Of a stretch of 64,000 nt of DNA, positions 24,909 through 35,390 are shown piece after piece (the stretch's first letter is position 1; the number at the start of each line of letters is the position of its first letter). The notes beneath the pieces were generated by a model. The model saw nothing but the letters and a program-made list of their open reading frames with translations. It did no database searches and was not told the origin of the DNA. Source of the DNA: JAVSMW01 sp032027005 (lineage in GTDB: Bacteria > Bacillota > Thermincolia > Thermincolales > UBA2595); the NCBI GenBank assembly GCA_032027005.1, contig JAVSMW010000002.1, forward strand, positions 223,627 through 287,626. The letters are read 5' to 3'. A program made the translations under genes and the position numbers.

Positions 24909-25372
24909 ATGCTAAAATGTGAAATGATTTACCCTTTTATAGAGACGACAACTAGTTTTCTCAAAAACCAAATAGGGCTGGAAATTAAATCTACTGAATG
25001 TTTTGGTGTAAACAAGGTGGATAAACTGCAGCTCAATCAGGTTACCGCCTTGATAACAATAAAAGGTGCCATTGAGGGATTTTTTGTGTTAAGCATGGCA
25101 GAGGAACTATTAAGGGTTGTATCAGGGAAGTTTTTGTTGGGTGAATTGACTAAAGCTGAAGAAGAAGCATACCTGGAAGATGTTTTGGCAGAATGTACCA
25201 ACACTATTTTGGGAAAATTGATGTATTACCTGATGAATTACTGAAAAAAATTGCCGAGATAGTTAACCTTATCCTGGGGGCAGGAGGCAGAATTACCTTA
25301 AATGCACAAGATGAGGGATTTATGCGAACTGTCAGAGGAATGAATATTCGAGGATTGTCGGAAATGTTGTAG
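24909..25372 (+). pseudogene. broken CheX-like gene
   Basis: The first 100 or so codons encode a CheX/CheC-like domain (MIYPFIETTTSFLKNQIGLE, then DVLAECTNTILGK), normally a CheY-P phosphatase or related regulator. At about 25207 this frame runs out (ends 25244), while another frame opens with protein-like sequence (VLPDELLKKIAEIVNLILGA, ending GMNIRGLSEML) and stops at 25370-25372. A frameshift or a join with another gene fragment explains this. The start lacks a strong ribosome site. No chemotaxis genes are nearby. Confidence 0.55.
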
Positions 25373-25414
25373 TGGGTAGTGAGTAGTGGGTAGTGGGTAG
25401 TGGGCAGTGGGCAG
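25369..25414 (+). repeat. 7-bp tandem repeat (GTAGTGG), about 6.5 copies
   Basis: Units GTAGTGG, GTAGTGA, GTAGTGG x3, GCAGTGG, GCAG in direct succession, starting in the stop codon of the broken frame. Slippage here may be variable among strains. Confidence 0.9.
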
Positions 25415-25726
25415 ACCCCCATGTCACATGCGCGACACCATCAGATGAAGAACATTTTTTTGCTATTTTTCATCGTTAATCCGCGGCAGATTTTTAGTTT
25501 TTAAAATACTTTCAGTGTAACTCAATGTTGTATTAAAGAGGAGTATCCCATCAATGCTTGGGATGCTTTTTATTTTTGCGAATTTTCTACAACAAGGAAG
25601 GAATTAGTAGAATTTTGTCGAAATATCCTCCATTCCCTATTTCCTGGTAAACCTGTTTGTGCCTAAGGAAACAGGAAGTAGTTTGACTAATATTTAGATA
25701 TATCTAACTTACGAAGGAGTGATAAA
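25415..25726 (+). other. leader region of the giant S-layer gene
   Basis: AT-rich, no gene seen. A perfect 14-bp palindrome TTAGATATATCTAA lies at 25694-25707, close before the GAAGGAGTGA ribosome site, where it could act as an operator or an mRNA hairpin. Confidence 0.5.
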
Positions 25727-28700
25727 ATGAGTATCACCAGGGTAAAAAGGTCAAAAGCCATTAGCCTAATATTGATTTTGGCCTTGATACTAACCCAGTT
25801 TGCCGGGATTGTACCGGCCGCAGCGGAGGGGTTATTCCCGATACCCAAAGCAAACATTCAATTTTTGTCTCACGAAACATTTGTAATTAGAAGTGATTCC
25901 GGAACAACTATTCTTACGGACCCTGGTACTTATTTCAATCCTTCCGATCTGAATGGTCTGGTTCCAAATGGAGCTACTATTTCGCACGGCCATAATGATC
26001 ATTATAATCCCGGTGCTCTGGCAGGCATCGCCAATGTGGTTTATGGCACCAATGTTACCGGTGATTTTGCTACCGATAACACTATGTTTTTTCCCAGAAA
26101 TATAAATATCGGCGATATCGTGGTTTCCAATGTTTACACCAATCACTTTGTTAACCATGAGAATGACGCAAACTCCGTCTTTACCTTTGATGTCAACGGT
26201 GTCAAAATCATGCATGTTGGCGATCCCGATGGAACTTACCTTGGTATCTCCGAACCTAATCCCACACCGGATATGGTTAAACAGTTAAATGAACTAAAAG
26301 CCAAGAAACCTGATGTGCTTATTGTGAACGTTATGACCGGCGGTGAAACGGTCTCTGTAGATAAGGTCGTATACTTTATCGACCAGATAAATCCAAAGGT
26401 TATTATACCGGCACATACTTTATATAGTCATCCAAATGATTTTATTGACTATATAACGGCAAACAAGCCTGATTACCAGGTTAAATTCACCAATGGCAAT
26501 TCTGCCGATGTGAGCACCGTATCTTTGCCGCAGCCCGGTCAAAAAGAAGTCTGGGTAATGAATTCTGGCCCTTATTCAGCACCCCCAACCGGTGGTTTTC
26601 CAGTCCCATTTGTTGAGCAAATCCATAAAATTGTTTCTGGTTCCAATTCCATAAGTGCCATTGGGCAGAACCTTGATCAAGTGGTGGCAGGGGCTGTCTA
26701 TTCGGGTACCAATAAGGTTGCCCAATTGGGGATGTTCAACTGGAATCCGGGTAATCCCGGTTTTCTGGAAATGAATCTGCCGGATACCCTGGCACCAGGG
26801 CCTTATGTTACGCAGCTGGTCTATGGGGGTGGGATCGTTGGCGGCCAGAGTGACTTTATGGTTGTGCCGCCTTTAGGTATAGACCGGATTTTTGTTGACG
26901 GAACAAAGCAAAAGATTGTTGTAGTGCCTAACGGGAACGATATCGGTGATGATATCTCATTTCTCAGGGCAACAATAATAGCTGATCAGATGCTTGTTCA
27001 GGAAAGTGTTTATAACAGCGAATATAGCTTGGCCTCTGAGGGGGGAAATTTAGTTATCAATGTGCCTGACAACTTCAACTACCCCTCCTTCATGGTTCAA
27101 CTTGACAAAAAGTCAGCACCGGATGCTCCGTGGGAGTTTGTCAGCCACGGGTTCCTGGGCCAGGGCGGTGCCGGGCCCCAGTATAATGTAATGCCGGGCA
27201 GTGCTGCGCCGGGAGAAAGCTTACCCATTGACATTTTCTTTGGCCCCAATTTTGACAGCACTACTACGGTAGCTTTTAAAGTTTATTCTTTAGGAGCCTG
27301 GGTGGATGATTCAGCTATTAGCCCTGGTCCCGTTGAGGTGGTCAATGACCATATCAGAGTCCCGGTAAATGTGGCCGCAGATGCGGCGGCCGGACCCCGG
27401 AAGATTGCTGTTACAACTGCCGGGAAGTCCCCTGTGGAAATCATCAAAAGGTTCAGTATCATGTATCCGATGATTACTACAATTGCGGGCAATGACATTG
27501 TGATTGACCCCAATGGCAATGAAGTGGGAGATGACCCATCAAAGATCAAACTCAGGGTGTTCAGTGGGCCATATCCCGCCGGTGAAATAACAAACGGATT
27601 TAATATAAATGCCGGTAAAATTATCGTGCCCTTGAGCTTAAAACCGGAGCTGCAATTTGCCAAAGACTTCGCCATAGAAGTAATCAGAATAACAGACCAC
27701 ACCATGCTCGGACGGGCCCACTATATGAAACCGGGGGTTGGCCCCAGTACGGTAATGGCCGGCTCACTGAACATACCCCTGGATATCTGGGCGCCGGGAT
27801 TAACAAAAGAGTCCAGCGTCGTGGTAAAAGTTTACGGTTCCGGAACGTGGAATGTTGACCCCAACTTTATTTTTGCCGATACTACCCGTCAGATAATCCA
27901 AGAGCCGGGTAATATCGGAGGAGCTACCCAGCATTACCAGGTCATGATGACTGTTAAAGATGTTGCTTCTATAGGCCCGAGACGGATTGAAGTGACAGGG
28001 CCGGGAGCGGTTGTAATTGATAATGCCCTTACAGTAATGCCAGGCATGTCCTCTCCAGGCACCGGTGGACCCGGGGCAGAAGTACCCTTTATGGTTGGCG
28101 GTTCCAATGTTGCGGAAATGGGTACTGTATCCCCGGCAGTAAGTTTTATCGGGATTGGGTTTACCCGACCGATTATGATCGGTGATGAAAACAGGAATAC
28201 AGTTAAAAATGCTATCCAAATCCAGAAGCTGGTCGATGGGGTTCCTTCAGGTGCTTCCGTAAACGGTATTGTGGCGAATCCGCCAATGCCGCCTGTACAG
28301 CCGGATAGCCCGCCACCGCCGGAGGCAAATGTTGTGTTATTTAAGCCGAGTGCACCTCTGGATGAGTCTTCAGTCTACAGGCTGACTATTGCAAAGGAAT
28401 CTCTCATCTCAACAGGTGAAAATCCCCAGGCTTTATCCACTACTTACTCGGTGGATTTCAATACCGGCACAATGGATAATACTGCTCCTTCCATTGTTAA
28501 GGTTGATATCATGCCGTCTCCCACTGATGGAGCGATTATTTTCCAGTTTGATAAACCTTTGAATGAACAAGAAGTTACCCAGATGGCAAATTACAATATT
28601 GTCAGAACGCCTGACAGACCAATTCCCGGTGACGGTGTTCCGAAGATTAAATATGATCCCATGATGAATATGGTGAAAATAGTGGGCTTCGATTTGGCAA

Positions 28701-31700
28701 TGGGGGACCAACTTACCGGTACGGTATCGGGGATACACAGTGCCACCGGTACTGAGATGACACTATATAACATTGACGCAACAGTGCAGGGCTTCCAGAT
28801 GGGTGCCGGGGCACCGATGACCAACACCCAGATGGCCTTCTCACCGGTGGAGGTTAAACCTACCAACCCGTCGGCCAATGCAGAGTCGCATTATTTCATC
28901 AGACTCCCGATTAACCAAAAGTTATCAGCAGGTGATACTATTGAAATCGTATTCCCCGCTGGATTTAACGTAACATCAGCTGTCCTTGATTCCGGCTCCC
29001 CGATGAACAAGGATATTAACGGTCCCGGTCCTGGTACCGTCACAGTCAGGTCGGTGTCGGCTGAGAATATCTCCCGGCTGGTTACAGTTACCCTCAATAA
29101 CGAAACAGGTGACCATGACTTTATCCAGTTTGAGCTGAAGGGAATTATTAACGGGCCGACCAAACAAATTACCTTTGACCCGAATACCGGCCTGCTGGCA
29201 GACGGATATTACAGCGTAGTTACCACCAAATCCGGCGGAAGTGTCGTCGAGGGTCCGCTGAATTCGATGCTTTTCCCGATATCTGAAGAGGTGTCAGGAT
29301 CTATCGGCGGATATATCAAGAACAAAGCAGGTACCGGTATAGGCAATGTCAGGTTATACCTTGACGGCCCAAACGGCAGAAAAGAAAGTTTGTCAGGAGA
29401 CAACGGCTCATTTAACTTTACCGGTTTGGCCCCGGGGGGCTACTACCTGTCCACTGAACCTGCCCCTGACAGCGGAAATTATGTAGGGCTTACAATGCCG
29501 CTGAAGTTCTTCATTGATGTTTTCGGTTCCCCAAATATTAATGCCGGAGATATTATTCTGGATTCGACTGTTGGGGGAGCAATAACTTATTACTCCCTGA
29601 CGGTTAATATCACCTCTGGTCCGGCATCCAAGGAAGTTGATGTCTTTGCCGGCAGCCCGACCGCATTCTACGTGCAGACCTTTACACTCGGTGCTGATGG
29701 AAGAGGCTCGGCAACTCTGAAGGTAAAACCAGGTAATTATATGGTCGGGGTGGGTCCTGCCATGCCCAAAGGAGGCTTTACCGGGCCGGCACCGATAATA
29801 GACTGGATGCCGCCAATGCCTACTCCCAAGGAGATCACTAAAGATGAAACGGTGAATATTGTCATTGATGTACCTAATGCAACTATCACAGGTACTGTAA
29901 AAGACAGCAGCAATAACCCGATTCCCAATGCCAACGTGCATGCCTACAGTCCCAGCGGAAACAGTATGGGTGCCGGGGCCGTTACCAACTCACAGGGGGT
30001 ATACTCCCTGAAGGTTAAAGCAGGTGAATACTCGGTAGGGGTTAATGCTCCCGGGATGCCGTGGCTGCCCGAAAAGAGGATTAAAATAGGTGATGGGTTA
30101 ACCGTAAATAATGTTAACTTTGTCTTTGAGGCCCTTGAAAGGACAATCTCAGGTATTGTAACAGACTCCGACAACAGGCCAATTGCCAAGGCTTCAGTAG
30201 TTGCCTATAGGGTCGACTCCGGGGATATCAATACGGCCAAGCCGCTGCCGGGTTTCGCTAATGCTACTACTGACAGCAGCGGTAACTTTACCCTCTTTGT
30301 GAAGCCGGATTCCTTCTGGGTGCTTTCAGGCTACGCGCCGGAGTTTGGTGAACTGCAGAAGCAGATTATACAGGTCGGAGCTTCAAATATCAGTGGTAAA
30401 CAGCTGACTGCTGCCAGCAATATCATGGGTACTGTTCAGGGCACTGTGAAGGCCGGGTTAGACAACGTAGCCAATGCCACCATTTGGGCAGAAGGTGTCA
30501 ATGTGGCTTTTGGCAACAAGGCCGTCACCAACACCAATGGACAATATGACTTAAAACTGAAAGCAGGAAACTATATACTGCATCTGTGGACTCCGGAAAC
30601 CGGTGAAGTTCCCTTGGCCCCGGAAGTAAGGAACATCACAGTTACAGCAAATGCAGCATTAAGCAAGGATCTGAATATCCCGCAAAAAGGTTCCATTACA
30701 ATTGATTTTGGCAACCAGCAAGCTGGATTTGAGGCTTTTGTCCAGGCTAAGAGCGAAGACGGCCGGTTCCAAAACGGTGGTTTTGTCAAACTAAAAGCAG
30801 CGGATGCGGCTAAAATTAAAATCCCTCTACCTGTACCTGACGGAGGGGCAACTTACCAATTGTTCATTGCAGTTCCTGGAATGGGCGATTCCAATACTAT
30901 TAATGAGTTTAAAGCAAAGACGGCTTCGCTTACAGCTGAGGCTCCGGCCACTGTCGTAGCGGTCACAGTTCCGAATAACATTACCCTTCAGGGTACGGTA
31001 AAAGTACAAAATGAAGACGGCGTTCCTATTTCCGAAGCCTGGGTGCACATTACCCAAAAAGGCGCTCCCTTTGGCGGGTTCAGGAAGACAGACGCAGGTG
31101 GAAACTTTAGCTTTAACCTGCCTCAGGGTACATATGTCCTGATGGTTGACCATCCAGATTACCTGTCAAAACCGCCGGTGACTGTTACTGTTAATGGGAA
31201 TACAACACAGAACCTCTTCCTTGACCCTTCAGCAGGACTGACTATCAGCGGAACCCTGTATAAGAACAGTGTTTTAGCCGATAACAAAGTAACCTCTAAT
31301 GCTGTAGTGTGGGCCATTGATGAAACAGGAAAATTTGCCAATGGGGTTTTAAATTCCGACGGCACCTTCTCTATTGAAGTAACTGACGGCACCTGGACAG
31401 TTCAGGCTGCGGGAGATGGCTATGAAACAACAGTACTGAACAGGCAGAAAGTGACATTAGATGGGGAGTCGGAAGCCGACATCAATATTATCATGACACG
31501 GCTGAAGATTAATGGGGTTGATTACGAGATCAAAGCTCCCAAAGCTGAGCCGATTACACCTGCTGTAGGCGGCGTGCTTGATGATCCACAATCCAATGTG
31601 AAAATCATCGTACCTGCCAACGCTCTCGGGTCTTCGGTAGATGCAGGTCAGATCACAGCTAAAGAAACCACCGGCATACCCACAACTTCGCTGGCCAAGC

Positions 31701-33640
31701 CGGCCGGCAATGTTGGTAAGGAGATTAAGGCTGCCGATGCATCGGGAAGTGCCATTACCAAACTAAATGATTATATAGAAATTGTGATAACCTACGCCGA
31801 ACTGGTGGATCCGGATGATGCCACAAAACTGGTGGATGGAACACCAATTGATTCCCTGCAGCTGGGATATTGGGACGAAACAGCAAAGAACTGGGTCTTT
31901 ATTGCCTCAACCAATGATACAACCAATTATGTCCTCAGGGGCAAAGTTGACCACTTAACCACCTTTGCACCTTTGGTGGCGACAGGTGAGGCAGCACCGG
32001 CCGCACCAGCGGGACTCGCAGCGACAGCTGTTAGCAGTAGCCAGATTAATTTAACCTGGAATGCTGCAGATGGAGCTACAGAGTACAACATTTACCGCTC
32101 GGCAACAGCTGATGGTGATTATGCCAAGATCAACACAACCCAGGTTACAGCTGCATCGTACAGCAATATAGACTTGACAGCATCGACAAGTTACTACTAT
32201 AAAGTAACCGCAGTAAATGCCGGCGGTGAATCGGCTGCTTCAGACAATGCAAGTGCGACTACTACGCCCGCTGCTGTAGTACCCACCCCACCGGCCGTTC
32301 CAACGGGACTTGATGCCGATGCGATAAGCAGCAGCCAGATTGATCTTACCTGGAATGCTGTGGCAGGAGCAACAGAGTATAACATTTACCGTTCAGCAAC
32401 AGCTGATGGCGAATATACCAAGATCAATACCACCCAGGTTACAGGAACTTCATACAGCAGTACCGGATTAACGGCATCGACAACATATTACTATAAGGTA
32501 GCGGCAGTTAACGGTGCTGGAGAATCGGCTAAATCAACCAATGCAAGTGCAACTACATCTAGCAGTAATGGTGGCGGTGGCGGAATCAGCCCGCCTGCTC
32601 CTCAAGCTTCAGACGTACCTGAAGTTGAAAAGGTTATCAGCGACCCTGCCAGTGCCAACAATGTCAAAACAGCAGACGGGTCAGTAGAATTGGCCATTGC
32701 CCCTGGTACTTTTACTGCTGCAGGCGGAGAACAAATCAAGGTGACTATTGATAAATTGGACATTGCCGCTGTCAACGAGATACTGAAAAAATCCACTCAA
32801 CCGGCAGAGATTAAGCTGGTTGGAAACGTCTTTGAATTTGACGCCTTAACTGTAAAATCAGGTACATCTACTGCTGTAAGCAGCTTTGGGAAACCAGTAT
32901 CGGTTAAACTGTCATTTAACGGTGCTGAAGCAAATAACGTTGATCCCAAGAAACTCGGCGTATACCGGCTGGATGAAGCAAGCGGGAAGTGGGAATATGT
33001 CGGCGGCAAAGTGGATGCTGCCAGTAAAACCGTAACTGTCTCACTCTCTCACTTCAGCAAGTACGCAATTCTCGCTTATGACAAGACTTTTGCAGACGTA
33101 GCGGTACATTGGGCCAAGAGCGATGTCGAAGTTGCCGCTGCACGGCACTTTGTCAGTGGTATCAACACCAACAGTTTCGCACCTGACAAAGTTGTTACCA
33201 GGGCCGAATTTGCAGTAATGCTGGCTAAAGCCGTAGGCTTAACAGCCGCAGATCAGGAACTCAGCTTTAAAGATATTCAAAAGGATGCCTGGTATTATGG
33301 CAGTGTTGCTGCCGCCGTTAAGGCCGGCATAATCAGCGGGTATAATGCCGAAACGTTTGCTCCCAATGCCAAAATCAGCAGGGAACAAATGGCTTCGATG
33401 ATAGCCCGGGCGATGCGAGCCAAAGGAATAACAGTTACATTGAACCAGGAACAAGTTAGTAACAACATTAACCGCTTTATTGATGGGAAAGCAGTATCAG
33501 ACTGGGCCGAAGCCGATGTGGCAGCCGTTTATGACAAAGGCATTATCAAAGGCCGCAACACCGGCGACTTTGCACCCGGTGCAACTGCGATCAGAGCAGA
33601 AGCCGCAGTAATGCTGAACAGGCTGTTTGACCTAATCTAA
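25727..33640 (+). CDS. giant SLH-anchored surface protein with N-terminal metallo-beta-lactamase fold
   Basis: 2637 residues. Signal peptide ends near AAA-EG (33/34). A UlaG-like MBL domain follows: H87, H89, D91 and H92 in HGHNDH, H140 or H144, D166 in HVGDPDG and H230 in PAHTL, so all metal ligands are present. Residues about 280-1100 hold Ig-like/IPT-type modules and a Big_5-like region. At about 1191, 1384, 1470, 1567, 1751 and 1838 lie six carboxypeptidase-regulatory-like (transthyretin-fold) repeats. Two near-identical fibronectin type III domains occupy about 2088-2181 and 2188-2278 (EYNIYRSATADG in both). A Gly-rich linker SSNGGGGG and three SLH domains (about 2454-2637) anchor it to cell-wall polymers. 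It is monocistronic with a strong terminator. The substrate of the MBL domain is unknown. Confidence 0.93.
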   Translation: MSITRVKRSKAISLILILALILTQFAGIVPAAAEGLFPIPKANIQFLSHETFVIRSDSGTTILTDPGTYFNPSDLNGLVPNGATISHGHNDHYNPGALAGIANVVYGTNVTGDFATDNTMFFPRNINIGDIVVSNVYTNHFVNHENDANSVFTFDVNGVKIMHVGDPDGTYLGISEPNPTPDMVKQLNELKAKKPDVLIVNVMTGGETVSVDKVVYFIDQINPKVIIPAHTLYSHPNDFIDYITANKPDYQVKFTNGNSADVSTVSLPQPGQKEVWVMNSGPYSAPPTGGFPVPFVEQIHKIVSGSNSISAIGQNLDQVVAGAVYSGTNKVAQLGMFNWNPGNPGFLEMNLPDTLAPGPYVTQLVYGGGIVGGQSDFMVVPPLGIDRIFVDGTKQKIVVVPNGNDIGDDISFLRATIIADQMLVQESVYNSEYSLASEGGNLVINVPDNFNYPSFMVQLDKKSAPDAPWEFVSHGFLGQGGAGPQYNVMPGSAAPGESLPIDIFFGPNFDSTTTVAFKVYSLGAWVDDSAISPGPVEVVNDHIRVPVNVAADAAAGPRKIAVTTAGKSPVEIIKRFSIMYPMITTIAGNDIVIDPNGNEVGDDPSKIKLRVFSGPYPAGEITNGFNINAGKIIVPLSLKPELQFAKDFAIEVIRITDHTMLGRAHYMKPGVGPSTVMAGSLNIPLDIWAPGLTKESSVVVKVYGSGTWNVDPNFIFADTTRQIIQEPGNIGGATQHYQVMMTVKDVASIGPRRIEVTGPGAVVIDNALTVMPGMSSPGTGGPGAEVPFMVGGSNVAEMGTVSPAVSFIGIGFTRPIMIGDENRNTVKNAIQIQKLVDGVPSGASVNGIVANPPMPPVQPDSPPPPEANVVLFKPSAPLDESSVYRLTIAKESLISTGENPQALSTTYSVDFNTGTMDNTAPSIVKVDIMPSPTDGAIIFQFDKPLNEQEVTQMANYNIVRTPDRPIPGDGVPKIKYDPMMNMVKIVGFDLAMGDQLTGTVSGIHSATGTEMTLYNIDATVQGFQMGAGAPMTNTQMAFSPVEVKPTNPSANAESHYFIRLPINQKLSAGDTIEIVFPAGFNVTSAVLDSGSPMNKDINGPGPGTVTVRSVSAENISRLVTVTLNNETGDHDFIQFELKGIINGPTKQITFDPNTGLLADGYYSVVTTKSGGSVVEGPLNSMLFPISEEVSGSIGGYIKNKAGTGIGNVRLYLDGPNGRKESLSGDNGSFNFTGLAPGGYYLSTEPAPDSGNYVGLTMPLKFFIDVFGSPNINAGDIILDSTVGGAITYYSLTVNITSGPASKEVDVFAGSPTAFYVQTFTLGADGRGSATLKVKPGNYMVGVGPAMPKGGFTGPAPIIDWMPPMPTPKEITKDETVNIVIDVPNATITGTVKDSSNNPIPNANVHAYSPSGNSMGAGAVTNSQGVYSLKVKAGEYSVGVNAPGMPWLPEKRIKIGDGLTVNNVNFVFEALERTISGIVTDSDNRPIAKASVVAYRVDSGDINTAKPLPGFANATTDSSGNFTLFVKPDSFWVLSGYAPEFGELQKQIIQVGASNISGKQLTAASNIMGTVQGTVKAGLDNVANATIWAEGVNVAFGNKAVTNTNGQYDLKLKAGNYILHLWTPETGEVPLAPEVRNITVTANAALSKDLNIPQKGSITIDFGNQQAGFEAFVQAKSEDGRFQNGGFVKLKAADAAKIKIPLPVPDGGATYQLFIAVPGMGDSNTINEFKAKTASLTAEAPATVVAVTVPNNITLQGTVKVQNEDGVPISEAWVHITQKGAPFGGFRKTDAGGNFSFNLPQGTYVLMVDHPDYLSKPPVTVTVNGNTTQNLFLDPSAGLTISGTLYKNSVLADNKVTSNAVVWAIDETGKFANGVLNSDGTFSIEVTDGTWTVQAAGDGYETTVLNRQKVTLDGESEADINIIMTRLKINGVDYEIKAPKAEPITPAVGGVLDDPQSNVKIIVPANALGSSVDAGQITAKETTGIPTTSLAKPAGNVGKEIKAADASGSAITKLNDYIEIVITYAELVDPDDATKLVDGTPIDSLQLGYWDETAKNWVFIASTNDTTNYVLRGKVDHLTTFAPLVATGEAAPAAPAGLAATAVSSSQINLTWNAADGATEYNIYRSATADGDYAKINTTQVTAASYSNIDLTASTSYYYKVTAVNAGGESAASDNASATTTPAAVVPTPPAVPTGLDADAISSSQIDLTWNAVAGATEYNIYRSATADGEYTKINTTQVTGTSYSSTGLTASTTYYYKVAAVNGAGESAKSTNASATTSSSNGGGGGISPPAPQASDVPEVEKVISDPASANNVKTADGSVELAIAPGTFTAAGGEQIKVTIDKLDIAAVNEILKKSTQPAEIKLVGNVFEFDALTVKSGTSTAVSSFGKPVSVKLSFNGAEANNVDPKKLGVYRLDEASGKWEYVGGKVDAASKTVTVSLSHFSKYAILAYDKTFADVAVHWAKSDVEVAAARHFVSGINTNSFAPDKVVTRAEFAVMLAKAVGLTAADQELSFKDIQKDAWYYGSVAAAVKAGIISGYNAETFAPNAKISREQMASMIARAMRAKGITVTLNQEQVSNNINRFIDGKAVSDWAEADVAAVYDKGIIKGRNTGDFAPGATAIRAEAAVMLNRLFDLI

Positions 33641-33653
33641 ACAAAACCAACCA

Positions 33654-33692
33654 CGGGGGAGCAATCCAAAGGATTTGCTCCCCGGTTTTTTT
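33654..33692 (+). terminator. strong intrinsic terminator after the giant S-layer gene
   Basis: GGGGGAGCAATCC pairs with GGATTTGCTCCCC across an AAA loop, then T7. Confidence 0.93.
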
Positions 33693-33826
33693 ATTAAAAT
33701 TTTATTGCCAAAAATAAGGAGCTATGATATATTATGCTTAGCAAAATTGAACGGCGTACAAAAAGATACTGAGTATAAAAAAAGACGGTGCATAAGTGTG
33801 GTTGCGTTTAAAAGGGAGTTGGATTG

Positions 33827-34450
33827 ATGGGCCGTGAAGAAGTATCCAGTGGCAGCCGGGTTGAACGAAAAAAGGAAGAAACTAAAAAGAAAATAATAAA
33901 TGTAGCGATAGATTTGTTTAAGCAGTTGGGAGTTAATGCAACTACAATGGAGCAGATAGCCCGTGAGGCAGATATTGCCAAAGGCACTCTATATAACTAT
34001 TTTCCCGTTAAGGAAGCAATAATCGATGAATACATAAAGAGGCTCTCAATGGAAAAGAATTCCGACAGAATTTCCCGGTTGGCCAAATTACCTGACACCC
34101 GCTCCAGGTTGACTGCCAGCTTTGGTGAGTTAATTCGGGGAGTGCAGGCGCAAAAAGAAATCTTTGAAAATTACCTGGTATACCAGATGAAAAATACAAT
34201 TTCCTTCAATAAAGACGCAGGTGAGAAAAGCGGGATTGAACTGTTGGCGGCGGAAATAATCAAACTCGGTCAGGAGAGCAGTGAAATCCGGCAGGATCTG
34301 CCTCTGGAGATAATGATCGACTTGTTTGTGTTTGCTTTTATTGAAGTGGCAAAGCAGTTCTATATTGACCCGGACCGATTCAATGCCAGCGAAGTTATTG
34401 AACAGTGTATAGACCTGTTTATGGATGGAGCCAAAGTAAGGGGGAATTAA
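33827..34450 (+). CDS. TetR family transcriptional regulator
   Basis: About 207 residues. The N-terminal TetR HTH reads IINVAIDLFKQLGVNATTME, then IAREADIAKGTLYNYFPVKE; the C-terminal ligand domain is not assigned. TTG 33824 opens the frame, but ATG 33827 has AGGGAG 8 nt upstream. The stop lies two bases before the ATG of an esterase gene, so the two are cotranscribed. It probably represses this esterase/ABC-F operon and itself. Confidence 0.9.
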   Translation: MGREEVSSGSRVERKKEETKKKIINVAIDLFKQLGVNATTMEQIAREADIAKGTLYNYFPVKEAIIDEYIKRLSMEKNSDRISRLAKLPDTRSRLTASFGELIRGVQAQKEIFENYLVYQMKNTISFNKDAGEKSGIELLAAEIIKLGQESSEIRQDLPLEIMIDLFVFAFIEVAKQFYIDPDRFNASEVIEQCIDLFMDGAKVRGN

Positions 34451-34451
34451 A

Positions 34452-35378
34452 ATGCCAAGTTTGCAAGCTAATATCTTCCGTTTTGTGATGAAACACCGTC
34501 ATTTATTGCGTTTTCAACTGAAAAGACGTGATGTGATAGACTTTAATACATCTATACACAGTTTTCGCGAAGAATGTGAAAAAGGAGCAAGAATGTTAGG
34601 CAAGCTGCCGACTGGGATCGAAGTATCGCCTCTCACCATAGGGGGCATCCCTGCGGAGTGGATTTTACCTTCCGGAGTAAGCAAAGAAAAAGTGATTCTT
34701 TATACACACGGTGGCGGGTATGTTTCCGGATCATGCTCAGACCACCGGGCAATTGTCGCCAACAGCATAGTCAGGGGCACAGGAATTGCTACCCTTCTGT
34801 TTGAGTATCGCTTAGCTCCTGAGCACCCTTATCCTGCAGCCATTGAGGACTCAGTGGCGGTTTATCGATGGTTGTTAGCCCAAGGCACTTTACCTGCAAA
34901 TATTATGATTGTTGGGGAATCTGCAGGTGGAGGCTTATGTCTGGCCATGTTATTAGCCCTCCGGGACCAGGGAATGCCCCTGCCGGCAGCAGCTGTGGCA
35001 ATTTCACCATGGACCGATCTGAAGTGTACCGGGGAATCTTACCGGACCAGAAATAAGGTTTCTTTGGCCCCTTTGAACTCCTGGACAGTTTTCAGCAAGT
35101 ATTATGCAGGAGACAACGACCCATGTCTGCCCTGGATATCTCCTCTGTACGGTGAGCTGCACGGACTGCCCCCCATTTTTATCTGTGCCGGTGATGATGA
35201 TGAACTTGTGGACGACTCCGTGCGATTTGCCGAAAAGGCCAAAACTACAGGGGCGGATGTTAGATTAAAGGTGGGGCAAAGTATGGTTCACTGCTATCCT
35301 CTGCTACCCCCTTTTATTCCTGAGGCCAGGCAAGCTATGGACGAAATCTGTGCATTTATAAAAACCCACATTGGCTAG
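34452..35378 (+). CDS. alpha/beta hydrolase, hormone-sensitive-lipase family esterase
   Basis: A 308-residue cytosolic esterase. The oxyanion motif THGGGYVSGS (HGGG) and nucleophile elbow GESAGGG are clear, the acid lies in AGDDDELVDDS and the catalytic His in SMVHCYP. These define the HSL family (type IV). It sits between TetR and ABC-F genes in one operon. Small esters, acylated compounds or drug-like molecules could be substrates. Confidence 0.9.
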   Translation: MPSLQANIFRFVMKHRHLLRFQLKRRDVIDFNTSIHSFREECEKGARMLGKLPTGIEVSPLTIGGIPAEWILPSGVSKEKVILYTHGGGYVSGSCSDHRAIVANSIVRGTGIATLLFEYRLAPEHPYPAAIEDSVAVYRWLLAQGTLPANIMIVGESAGGGLCLAMLLALRDQGMPLPAAAVAISPWTDLKCTGESYRTRNKVSLAPLNSWTVFSKYYAGDNDPCLPWISPLYGELHGLPPIFICAGDDDELVDDSVRFAEKAKTTGADVRLKVGQSMVHCYPLLPPFIPEARQAMDEICAFIKTHIG

Positions 35379-35390
35379 AGAGGAATAAAA

